A stretch of DNA of 15,563 bases, taken from assembly GCA_902796375.1 (NCBI GenBank), contig CADBOW010000163.1, positions 1-15,563 on the forward strand. Direction: 5' to 3'. The notes below the pieces were generated by a model. It was not told the DNA's origin and searched no databases. It saw only the letters and a list, made by a program, of their open reading frames with translations. Made by a program: the position numbers and the translations under genes. Origin of the DNA: an uncultured Lachnospiraceae bacterium (GTDB lineage Bacteria; Bacillota; Clostridia; Lachnospirales; Lachnospiraceae). Positions 7,449-13,670 of the stretch are shown here, piece by piece (within the stretch, counting starts at the first letter, position 1; every line of letters starts with the position of its first letter).

Positions 7449-7479
7449 GCAGCACGCACACTTCTGTGTTCCGTGCTGC
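7449..7479 (-). repeat. Hairpin at the expected 5' end of the lytTR transcript
   Basis: GCAGCACG/CGTGCTGC (8 bp, perfect) encloses a second stem ACAC/GTGT with a 4-nt loop. With the -10 at 7488-7493, transcription should start near 7481, so the hairpin would occupy about +3 to +33. It could protect the 5' end of the mRNA, act as an operator, or end the upstream permease transcript, although no T-run follows. Confidence 0.6.
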
Positions 7480-7487
7480 AGAATATC

Positions 7488-7516
7488 ATTATAGTTGATT
7501 CTCCGGTTATTTTCAA
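7488..7516 (-). promoter_or_regulatory. Promoter of lytTR-DUF3021
   Basis: The minus strand reads TTGAAA (7511-7516), 17 bp, TATAAT (7488-7493): five of six and six of six matches at ideal spacing. It starts 22 nt after the end of the permease gene, so lytTR can be expressed independently of the exporter. A 96-nt leader is predicted before the lytTR ATG. Confidence 0.8.
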
Positions 7517-7537
7517 TGCAGGAAGGGGAAGCATATC

Positions 7538-8305
7538 TTATGACAGATCCGCTCTCATCTTTCTCCGGAACAGGGTTACTGCCAGAAATGACAATACCAG
7601 TGCAGAGCCGAAGACTACGATCAGCGGAAGAAGAAAACCCTCCCAGGAAAAGTCCATGGCGATCACCGAACGTACCATCTTCGTACAGTAGTAGAAAGGA
7701 AGGCATCTGCAGATATCATACATCACGCCACCGGTTCTCTCCACATCGAACCAAATCCCGCCCACAAAGGAGCCCAGGGAAATGATGACCGAGCACATAC
7801 CCGGAGCGGATTTTTCGTTGAGCAGAGTTCCGAAGATCATTCCCAGCGCGATGAAAAAGCATGCGGAGGGAAGTGACAGAATAACCACCAGCAGCAGACC
7901 CACGGGATTCAGCTCCGTCCCCACGATCAGCGAGATCACAAAGGCTGCGATCCCGGTGAGCAGGGACTGCACTGCGGATATCACGAACATCGGAAGGAAA
8001 TAGCCCAGTGTGAAATTCTCACTTTTCATGGGTGTTGCATACAGCCGCACCAGGAAGGAGGTGCTTCTGTCCGTAGCCACCTGAAGTCCGGTGAAAAGCA
8101 TCACAAAGGTCTGTCCGAAGATGATCACGCCGCCGGCCAGGTTATCAATCTGAAAGACTGTAACCTGCCCTTTGGGAATACTCTGGTTTACGATGGTCAT
8201 AATGATCAGCATGACCAGAGGAAATGCCACACAGAAAATGTAACTCAGCACATCTCTGGACATTTCCAGAAGATTTCTTTTTGCATAGCTCATGGTTCTA
8301 TTCAT
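7538..8305 (-). CDS. ABC-2 type exporter permease
   Basis: The protein has 255 residues from the ATG at 8305 (MNRTMSYAKRNLLEMSRDVLSYIF). Six membrane helices are predicted, with no large extracytoplasmic domain, which is the standard ABC-2/YadH-like layout. The reading frame stays open 15 codons further upstream, but that part lies inside the ATPase gene and lacks a ribosome site; GAGAGG precedes 8305. The start overlaps the ATPase stop by 8 bp, so the two subunits are co-translated. A homodimer with the ATPase would export a small hydrophobic or peptide substrate. Linkage to LytTR-DUF3021 suggests an antimicrobial, bacteriocin or lipid cargo; the sequence does not say which. Confidence 0.88.
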   Translation of the reverse strand: MNRTMSYAKRNLLEMSRDVLSYIFCVAFPLVMLIIMTIVNQSIPKGQVTVFQIDNLAGGVIIFGQTFVMLFTGLQVATDRSTSFLVRLYATPMKSENFTLGYFLPMFVISAVQSLLTGIAAFVISLIVGTELNPVGLLLVVILSLPSACFFIALGMIFGTLLNEKSAPGMCSVIISLGSFVGGIWFDVERTGGVMYDICRCLPFYYCTKMVRSVIAMDFSWEGFLLPLIVVFGSALVLSFLAVTLFRRKMRADLS

Positions 8306-9086
8306 GATAAACGCCCTCTCTTTCTGCTGCTGCGATGAATACTTCCTCAAGTCCTTTTCTGCCGCTCTTCTCTTCCAGTTCCTTCAACGTTCCCAGATCC
8401 ACCAGTCTTCCGCTTACCATGATTCCGATCCGGTCCGCCAGAGCTTCTGCTTCCTCCATGTAATGGGTCGTAAGGATAATGGTGGTGGTCTCCTTCAGCC
8501 GGTTGATGATCTTCCACAGTTCTCTTCTTGCCAGAACATCCAGACCCAGTGTCGGTTCATCCAGGAAGAGCACCTTCGGCTCTCCGATCAGTGCCATGGC
8601 GATGGACAGCTTCCTCTTCCATCCGCCGGACAGTGTCCTGGCCTGCTTCTTCCGGAATTCCGAAAGGCCAAAGACCGAGATCAGTTCTTCGACTTTCTTC
8701 TTATGAGCCTTCCCGTCCTCCGGCGTTTCGTAGATCCGGGCCATGAAGGTCAGATTTTCTTCCACAGTAAGCTTTTCAGCCACCGCCGTATCCTGAGGCG
8801 AGATACCGATCATCCTTTTGACCACGTCCGTTTCGCGGCTTACGTCATGCCCCAGAATCTCAGCCGAGCCCGATGTCATGGCCGAGAGACCGCACAGCAT
8901 CCGGATGGTGGTGGTCTTTCCGGCACCGTTTACCCCCAGCAGTGCGAAGAGCTCACCCTCCCGGACCGTAAGGGACAGATGGTCAACTGCCGTCTTCGTC
9001 CCGTAGATCTTCGTAAGCTCCTTCGTTTCGATCGCATATCCTCTTTCGATCCTTCCTTCTTCGATTCTTTCCTTCTTCTCAGCCAT
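8298..9086 (-). CDS. ABC exporter ATP-binding protein (ABC-2 partner)
   Basis: The protein has 262 residues from the ATG at 9086. Walker A is GVNGAGKTT (51-59), the Q-loop is Q98, the signature is LSGGWKRKL (153-161), Walker B is VLFLDEPTLGLD (172-183) and the switch histidine is H208 (LTTHYMEEAE). All are intact, so it should hydrolyse ATP. GGAGG lies 8 nt before 9086. A longer frame from a GTG at 9167 runs through the regulatory region and has no ribosome site. The gene is the first of a two-gene operon with the permease. Upstream are a LytTR-type double repeat and a potential Shine-Dalgarno-blocking stem. Confidence 0.92.
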   Translation of the reverse strand: MAEKKERIEEGRIERGYAIETKELTKIYGTKTAVDHLSLTVREGELFALLGVNGAGKTTTIRMLCGLSAMTSGSAEILGHDVSRETDVVKRMIGISPQDTAVAEKLTVEENLTFMARIYETPEDGKAHKKKVEELISVFGLSEFRKKQARTLSGGWKRKLSIAMALIGEPKVLFLDEPTLGLDVLARRELWKIINRLKETTTIILTTHYMEEAEALADRIGIMVSGRLVDLGTLKELEEKSGRKGLEEVFIAAAEREGVYHE

Positions 9087-9094
9087 AATAAAAA

Positions 9095-9143
9095 CCTCCT
9101 TCGGTTGTTCGCCGTCCTTTACGGTGAATATAACCGAAGAAGG
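9095..9143 (-). promoter_or_regulatory. Inverted repeat that can mask the ATPase ribosome site
   Basis: In the minus-strand RNA, CCUUCUUCGGUU (from 9132-9143) can pair over all 12 positions, with one G-U, with AACCGAAGGAGG (from 9095-9106), which contains the Shine-Dalgarno of the exporter ATPase. The 25-nt loop contains a further CCGT/ACGG stem. The fold forms only if transcription starts upstream of 9143. A -10-like TATATT at 9127-9132 would remove one arm. Confidence 0.5.
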
Positions 9144-9155
9144 TTTCTTCTGAAA
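9127..9155 (-). promoter_or_regulatory. Possible activator-dependent promoter of the exporter operon
   Basis: The minus strand has TATATT (9127-9132) with a poor -35, TTTCAG (9150-9155), at 17 bp. The LytTR double repeat ends 10 bp upstream of that -35, a usual place for a LytTR activator. A small dyad GAAGAA-N3-TTCTTC (9136-9150) fills the spacer. The -10 is plausible but not strong. Confidence 0.4.
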
Positions 9156-9165
9156 TACTTTTGAC

Positions 9166-9195
9166 ACGAACGGTAGCTCCGGCTCGATAAACGGT
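9166..9195 (-). promoter_or_regulatory. LytTR operator: two 9-bp direct repeats 12 bp apart
   Basis: The minus strand carries ACCGTTTAT (9187-9195) and ACCGTTCGT (9166-9174), with exactly 12 bp between. Both fit the AgrA/LytTR consensus (T/A)(A/C)(C/A)GTTN(A/G)(T/G) at every position, and a 12-bp gap is the known AgrA spacing. The site lies just after the plsC stop and upstream of the exporter ATPase, whose operon is followed by lytTR itself. The binding partner is inferred. Confidence 0.75.
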
Positions 9196-9216
9196 CACGA
9201 ATCCACCGAGGATTTA

Positions 9217-9942
9217 TCACTTCCCTGTAAGCTGATAGATGGCATGCCATGCCCGGTCGGATATGGCATGTACACTTTCCTTCGCCACCTCCTCGGGAGT
9301 GATCACGTCCACGATATCATAATAGACATCGGATCTGTGGAATACCATCTGCTTACTGATCTTCTCTGTATCGCGGATACAGACAACCACCACATAGGCT
9401 CCGGCTTTCTTGGCCACCTTGAAGACCCCGTCATGGAAGGGAAGCAGGACCCCTGTCTTACTTCTGGTCCCCTCCGGAGATGCTCCGATGGACACCTCCT
9501 CCCGTTTCAGAAGCTCTGCCGCACGATTGATGGACTTCAGTGCTTCCTTCGGATTCTCCCGGTCAATGGCCATGAAGCAGCACCTGCGAACGATCCTGCC
9601 GAATACCGGCACATGAAAATTCTCCTCCTTGGACAGGAAAGCGATATTCCACTCCTTCAGCTCGCGATACAGAAGAAGGGGATCAAAATTCGATACATGA
9701 TTGTAGACGAAGAATACTCTCTTCGTCTTGGGAATCTTCTCCTTTCCCGTAAAATGCATATGGATCCGCACCGGCCACAGCATCGCATCCGTTCCCTTAT
9801 ACAGAAGCTTTCGGTAGAAGGGACTATCCGTATCATATTCCTTTTTCGTACTTACAAAAAGACTTGCGATATACAGAAACAGCGCCGGAATGAAGAACAG
9901 CACCGACAGGATCGCAAGTATCACCCATAAAACGGTCAGCAT
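9217..9942 (-). CDS. plsC: 1-acyl-sn-glycerol-3-phosphate acyltransferase (PlsC family)
   Basis: The protein has 241 residues: an N-terminal membrane helix (about 3-30), then the acyltransferase fold. The catalytic HX4D motif is NHVSNFD (H82, D87). A second block (FGRIVRRCCFMAIDREN, about 114-130) and the substrate-phosphate motif PEGTRS (156-161) follow. This enzyme type adds the second acyl chain to lysophosphatidate at the inner membrane face. TGGAGG lies 7 nt before the ATG. The gene has its own promoter with a hairpin at the predicted mRNA start, and sits between two exporter operons. Many genomes carry several PlsC paralogues, so this may be an accessory copy acting on other lipids rather than the housekeeping enzyme. 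Confidence 0.87.
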   Translation of the reverse strand: MLTVLWVILAILSVLFFIPALFLYIASLFVSTKKEYDTDSPFYRKLLYKGTDAMLWPVRIHMHFTGKEKIPKTKRVFFVYNHVSNFDPLLLYRELKEWNIAFLSKEENFHVPVFGRIVRRCCFMAIDRENPKEALKSINRAAELLKREEVSIGASPEGTRSKTGVLLPFHDGVFKVAKKAGAYVVVVCIRDTEKISKQMVFHRSDVYYDIVDVITPEEVAKESVHAISDRAWHAIYQLTGK

Positions 9943-9965
9943 AACAAACCTCCAAATCAGAATGA

Positions 9966-9987
9966 CGGAAGGATTCCAGTCCTTCCG
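9966..9987 (-). repeat. Hairpin at the predicted 5' end of the plsC transcript
   Basis: CGGAAGGA and TCCTTCCG form a perfect 8-bp stem with a 6-nt loop, beginning only 2 nt after the plsC -10. It has no T-run. It therefore overlaps the predicted start of transcription and may act as an operator, as a 5'-end stabiliser, or as a weak end signal for the permease operon. Confidence 0.5.
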
Positions 9988-9989
9988 CC

Positions 9990-10018
9990 ATTATATTCGA
10001 TATATTCCGAATAATCAA
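9990..10018 (-). promoter_or_regulatory. Promoter of plsC
   Basis: The minus strand reads TTGATT (10013-10018), 17 bp, TATAAT (9990-9995). The spacer contains a dyad, ATTCG-N8-CGAAT (9995-10012), that fills it completely and could be an operator. The promoter begins 8 nt after the upstream permease stop. Confidence 0.7.
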
Positions 10019-10026
10019 TTCCGTTC

Positions 10027-11229
10027 TTATGCCATTTGTCTTCTTTCCGCCGTGACTCTGGATGCCGCAAGTCCCACAAAGAGGCAGACCAGGCCAAACG
10101 CAAGCTGGATCACGTAGCAGTCCCAGACATCCTCAAAGCCACCGCCGCTGAAGATCCGGTTCACTGCCGTGGAGTACCAGTAATTCGGCAGGAAACGCGC
10201 AACCTTCTGAACACCGTCACCCAGAATACTTAAGGGAACGAAGGTTCCTCCCAGAAAACTGAAGCCCAGACCGATGATATTCGAAAAGGCAGATGCCGAA
10301 GCCGACGCCAGGAACGGAATATTTGCCAGCATGGAGATCATCATGGCTACCACCAGGGTGAATACAAATGCATTCGTTACAGCAAGCCACCAGGATTCGG
10401 TAAACAGGAATGAGCTGACATCTGAGGAGGCTCCTCCGTCCACATTTCCGGGAACCGCACCGCTTCCTCCGTTCATGAAGCTTGCCACCAGGATCAGAAC
10501 CACAAGTATGATCATTGAAAATGTTGCTCCGCCGAAGAAGATCCAGAAGTTTCTCTTTCCGGGCGTCATGGAGGATACCTGGATCCGGTTTCTCTTCTCG
10601 CCTTTGTTAAATGCTACGATTGCCGGGAACACACCCATGATCAGGATCGACAGGATTCCGAAGGGCAGATAGTTAAAGTTTCCCTTCAGTGTTCCGTACT
10701 TCTGCTTCTCCACTGCATCAATGGATACATACTTCGTGATATCCAGAGATTCCTCCGTCTTTTCGGAAGCCTCTGGGATGCTCAGCCCCTGTTCCGTATA
10801 ACCGCGAAGTGCATTCAGATAATTGTCCAGCTGCAGGGAGATATAGAGTCCCACCGGCATGCTGTCATCATAGGTATTAATGATCTGATTCTCTCCGGTT
10901 TTCTCAAAGGTATCACCGAAGCCCTTCGGGATCCGGATATAGGAAACAATCTGCTCATAATACAGAAGGTCCTTGATCTGATCCTCTTCCAGCTTCTTAT
11001 CCTTCACCTTATGACTCTTCTTCAGGAATTCCACAACCGCATCGGCGTACTCGGAATCATCCTGATTCTCCACGTAAATGTCATATTTATCCAGGGTTGC
11101 CTTCTTGCTCTCATTGTCGGCATAGATCCCGTTCAGCAGCATCACGATTCCGATGGTGATCCCGAAATACAGCAGAACACTGAAGAGATTTTTCTTTATG
11201 ATCTTGAAAAACGCCTTATAAAGACTCAT
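10027..11229 (-). CDS. ABC-2 family permease with large extracytoplasmic domain (second of pair)
   Basis: The protein has 400 residues. One membrane helix (about 15-36) is followed by an extracytoplasmic domain of about 150 residues (37-185). Five more helices lie at about 187-207, 228-252, 280-306, 314-336 and 370-390. This is the layout of the larger ABC-2 exporters, where the extracytoplasmic part is thought to help substrate passage. A Gly/Ser-rich outside loop sits at about 253-272. The ATG overlaps the partner permease stop by 14 bp and follows AGGAAA. With the partner it should form a heterodimeric channel driven by the ATPase upstream. The substrate is unknown; drug, peptide or lipid export is plausible. 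Confidence 0.87.
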   Translation of the reverse strand: MSLYKAFFKIIKKNLFSVLLYFGITIGIVMLLNGIYADNESKKATLDKYDIYVENQDDSEYADAVVEFLKKSHKVKDKKLEEDQIKDLLYYEQIVSYIRIPKGFGDTFEKTGENQIINTYDDSMPVGLYISLQLDNYLNALRGYTEQGLSIPEASEKTEESLDITKYVSIDAVEKQKYGTLKGNFNYLPFGILSILIMGVFPAIVAFNKGEKRNRIQVSSMTPGKRNFWIFFGGATFSMIILVVLILVASFMNGGSGAVPGNVDGGASSDVSSFLFTESWWLAVTNAFVFTLVVAMMISMLANIPFLASASASAFSNIIGLGFSFLGGTFVPLSILGDGVQKVARFLPNYWYSTAVNRIFSGGGFEDVWDCYVIQLAFGLVCLFVGLAASRVTAERRQMA

Positions 11230-12427
11230 ACTGTTTCCTCCTTGACAGGACAGCTCCCAGCAGGAACAAGCCTGCGGTCAGTGCCAGCAATGTGATGATG
11301 GCACGGAAATATCGATCTCCGACGCCGAATATATTCAATGAGTAAAATGCATCCGTGATTACGGACATGGGATTGATCCTGTTTACAATGGGCGCCGATT
11401 CTTCAACCACTGCCTTCAGCTGAACCGCATACAGACCGGAGATGGCTCCGCCTCCCATGGTGATCAGTGTCAGGATCGTATTCTTTACTCCATAGGTGAA
11501 CCGTCCGATATGGGATACAAAGTATCCAAGTGCGCATCCCGTCAGAACGCCGCAGCATGCCGTCAGGATGATCATCGGTATTTCACCTCCGAACCGGATC
11601 CGAAGGATTCCAAGCAGATATACCAGTGCGATCCCCATGCAGATCAGCTGGAAGGTGAGAACTGCAAGGATCACTCCGAATTCATATTTCAGCTTGCTGA
11701 CGCCGGACGCTCCCACCCGAAGTCCTGTATTGGAACAGTTCGGCTGAAGGCTCACGATCATTTCAAGCACCGTGGTGGAAGCCAGCATGCACATCATGGC
11801 CAGCAGATTGTAGAAGTAAGGTACATAAGGATCCTTGTTCTCTCCTGCCATTCCCTTATTGACCACATATTCGATATCCGCAGATACCGACTGCTGCGCC
11901 TTTGCCAGTGCCTCCGGTCCCCGGGCAGCACTGTCCTTCAAAAGATCCGCCTTCGTTCGATAGGCACTGACGATCCCGGACAGAATGCTCTGATACATAT
12001 CATTTTCCGCGATGGTAAGCGCAACATCCGTTTCACTGCTCAGTCGGATGATACCGATTGCCCGCTTCGTCTGATCGGAATCCCCTTCCTTCTCCGGTGA
12101 TGTACCGAATACCTTCTTTGCTGCGCTGTCGCCGCCCGCCGCTTTTTTCAGCATGGCCTGAGCCTCTTCCTCCGTCGCGAAGGTGATATCCATCATTTTA
12201 TCTCCGTTTTCGTAGGTCAGATCACGGAGCACCTTTACAAAGGGATGGGCTTCCGCATTCTCTCCCACGATGGCCACATGCATCGCCTTGGAGGATTGCT
12301 GTCCGTAGATGGATCCGAAGGCGAAGTAGAACAGGCTTCCCAGAATCAGCGGAAAGGCCAGCCCCCAGAAGACGGTGGACTTCGTCCGGAAGATCTTCTT
12401 CATATATGAAACATAGACTTGCAACAT
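11216..12427 (-). CDS. ABC-2 family permease with large extracytoplasmic domain (first of pair)
   Basis: The protein has 403 residues from the ATG at 12427, which follows GAGGAG by 7 nt; an in-frame TTG at 12442 overlaps the ATPase stop and is rejected. The layout is a membrane helix (about 20-41), an extracytoplasmic domain (about 42-200) rich in Ala/Lys/Asp/Glu, and helices at about 203-226, 248-274, 282-304, 316-340 and 374-394. The domain layout matches the next gene but the sequence is clearly different, so the exporter is probably a heterodimer. The gene follows the ATPase stop by 11 bp and overlaps the second permease by 14 bp. Confidence 0.87.
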   Translation of the reverse strand: MLQVYVSYMKKIFRTKSTVFWGLAFPLILGSLFYFAFGSIYGQQSSKAMHVAIVGENAEAHPFVKVLRDLTYENGDKMMDITFATEEEAQAMLKKAAGGDSAAKKVFGTSPEKEGDSDQTKRAIGIIRLSSETDVALTIAENDMYQSILSGIVSAYRTKADLLKDSAARGPEALAKAQQSVSADIEYVVNKGMAGENKDPYVPYFYNLLAMMCMLASTTVLEMIVSLQPNCSNTGLRVGASGVSKLKYEFGVILAVLTFQLICMGIALVYLLGILRIRFGGEIPMIILTACCGVLTGCALGYFVSHIGRFTYGVKNTILTLITMGGGAISGLYAVQLKAVVEESAPIVNRINPMSVITDAFYSLNIFGVGDRYFRAIITLLALTAGLFLLGAVLSRRKQYESL

Positions 12428-12438
12428 AGTTTTTCTCC

Positions 12439-13386
12439 TCAATCTTTATCTCTCAGTTCCTTACCGGTAATCTCCAGGAACACATCATTCAGAGTCGGCA
12501 TTTCCGAGAAGATCCTGTCATAGGACAGATCATGCTCCGCAAGATACTCAACCACATGTGATATATTATGCCGTCCGCCGCTGCATTTGATGATCATCCG
12601 CTGTTCCACATAGCTTACATCATAGACATGATTCAGCTTCCGGATCCCGTCGATATCCTCCTGAGATATCTTCCGGATATCCACGATCACGCTTTCCGTG
12701 TTCCGAATCTTCCGCTTCAGTTCTTCCGAGGTTCCCGAGGCAACCTCCTTCCCCTTATCCATGATCAGGATCCTGGAACAGATCTGCTCAACCTCTTCCA
12801 TGTAATGGGAGGTATAGATGACCGTGGCTCCCTGCCGGTTCAGCTCCGTGATCCCCTCCAGGATCTTATTTCTGGACTGGGGATCCACCGCAACCGTCGG
12901 TTCATCGAAAATGATCAGCTCCGGCTTATGGGCGATACCGCAGGCGATATTCAGACGCCTCAGAAGGCCTCCGGACAGCTTCTTCGGATAGAACTTCTTA
13001 AAGTCCCCGATGTCCACGAAGCGGATCGCCTCCTCAACCAGCTTCCTTCTCTCTTCTTTATCCTGCACATAAAGACCGCAGAAGAAATCCACATTTTCGT
13101 AAACCGTCAGCTCATCAAATACCGCTACATTCTGACTCACCAGACCGATCCTTCGCTTCAGATCTCTGCGGTTGGCCGTCATCTTCTCACCGAAGAGCTG
13201 AACCTCCCCCTTGTCGTAGGTAAGCAGAGACAGGATGCAGTTGATGGTGGTGGATTTACCGGAGCCGTTGGGTCCCAGGAGTCCGAACACCTCTCCCTTC
13301 CTGATCTCAAGGCTGAAGTTATCCAGCGCGATCAGCTCCTTATAACGTTTTACCAGATTCGTAACCTTTACTACTGTTTCACTCAT
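12439..13386 (-). CDS. ABC exporter ATP-binding protein (two-permease system)
   Basis: The protein has 315 residues from the ATG at 13386. Walker A is GPNGSGKST (38-46), the Q-loop is Q85, the signature is LSGGLLRRLNIACG (137-150), Walker B is LIIFDEPTVAVD (157-168) and the switch histidine is H194 (YTSHYMEEVE). A C-terminal extension of about 75 residues ends TLNDVFLEITGKELRDKD, typical of ATPases serving ABC-2 drug or polysaccharide-type exporters. AAAGGAAA precedes 13386. A longer frame from 13458 has no ribosome site and encodes a Gly/Ala-rich repeat, so it is unlikely to be translated. It is the first gene of a three-gene operon. Confidence 0.92.
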   Translation of the reverse strand: MSETVVKVTNLVKRYKELIALDNFSLEIRKGEVFGLLGPNGSGKSTTINCILSLLTYDKGEVQLFGEKMTANRRDLKRRIGLVSQNVAVFDELTVYENVDFFCGLYVQDKEERRKLVEEAIRFVDIGDFKKFYPKKLSGGLLRRLNIACGIAHKPELIIFDEPTVAVDPQSRNKILEGITELNRQGATVIYTSHYMEEVEQICSRILIMDKGKEVASGTSEELKRKIRNTESVIVDIRKISQEDIDGIRKLNHVYDVSYVEQRMIIKCSGGRHNISHVVEYLAEHDLSYDRIFSEMPTLNDVFLEITGKELRDKD

Positions 13387-13500
13387 GGCATTTCCTTTCT
13401 GCATTCGCTGTTTATCCCCACCGGCACCGTGCTTCGCGCCACCGGCGCCCGGGTGCATACGGTTCTCGAAACACTGTCAGGTGTCCCGTACCTTTTCCAT

Positions 13501-13558
13501 AAGAATAACATCCGATGCCGGATCCCGTAAGTGATATCCGTCATCGGATGTTATTCTT
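13501..13558. terminator. 58-bp hairpin: probable bidirectional terminator or attenuator
   Basis: The arms AAGAATAACATCCGATG and CATCGGATGTTATTCTT are perfect over 17 bp. A one-base mismatch and a further 5-bp stem (CGGAT/ATCCG) extend it inward. A-rich bases start and T-rich bases end the stem on both strands, as in bidirectional terminators. It probably ends the ABC-F transcript. If the exporter promoter is at the palindrome, it would instead be in that operon's leader. Confidence 0.65.
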
Positions 13559-13561
13559 TCC

Positions 13562-13579
13562 ATATGACATTTGTCATAT
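13562..13579. promoter_or_regulatory. 18-bp perfect palindrome, candidate operator
   Basis: ATATGACA-TT-TGTCATAT is perfect over both 8-bp arms. Such dyads are typical binding sites of dimeric TetR-, MarR- or PadR-type regulators. None is encoded next to it, although the padR gene lies in the same window. It contains ATGACA, a possible -35 for the exporter operon. Confidence 0.55.
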
Positions 13580-13591
13580 CATGCATCAAAA

Positions 13592-13662
13592 GCCCTGTCC
13601 CAGGGCCGGTCGTCATTGCACTTCTATCTGCTGCACGGCCGACAACGCTCTCTGTCCCAGAG
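13592..13662 (-). repeat. Pair of small hairpins with the same GGA loop
   Basis: GCCCTG-TCC-CAGGGC (13592-13606) and CTCTG-TCC-CAGAG (13650-13662) share the core CTGTCCCAG and a following GCCGG, but differ at both sides of the stem so that pairing is kept. In minus-strand RNA each presents GGA as the loop. They lie in the 3' region just after the ABC-F stop. Confidence 0.5.
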
Positions 13663-13670
13663 CCGGCATC

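Larger units (their letters stand above)
13387..13670. other. 284-bp intergenic region with several dyads
   Basis: No gene is supported here. In minus-strand order after the ABC-F stop it holds two related small hairpins, an 18-bp palindrome, a 58-bp hairpin, and a GC-rich stretch in which CCACCGGC occurs twice 21 bp apart (13418 and 13439). No convincing -35/-10 pair is seen. A weak option is ATGACA inside the palindrome followed by TAACAT at the edge of the long hairpin. Confidence 0.6.

Noticed and set aside
9087..9167. Longer N-terminus for the exporter ATPase from a GTG at 9167
   Set aside because: It would translate through the leader stem and promoter region. The ATG at 9086 has GGAGG at good spacing and gives the normal family length.
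13387..13458. Longer N-terminus for the second ATPase from 13458
   Set aside because: No ribosome site. The added peptide is a Gly/Ala-rich repeat coming from the 21-bp-spaced DNA repeat, and the ATG at 13386 fits the family.
13501..13558. The 58-bp inverted repeat as a miniature transposable element
   Set aside because: There is no flanking target duplication, and the A-rich to T-rich stem is typical of a terminator. A genome-wide copy count would settle it.
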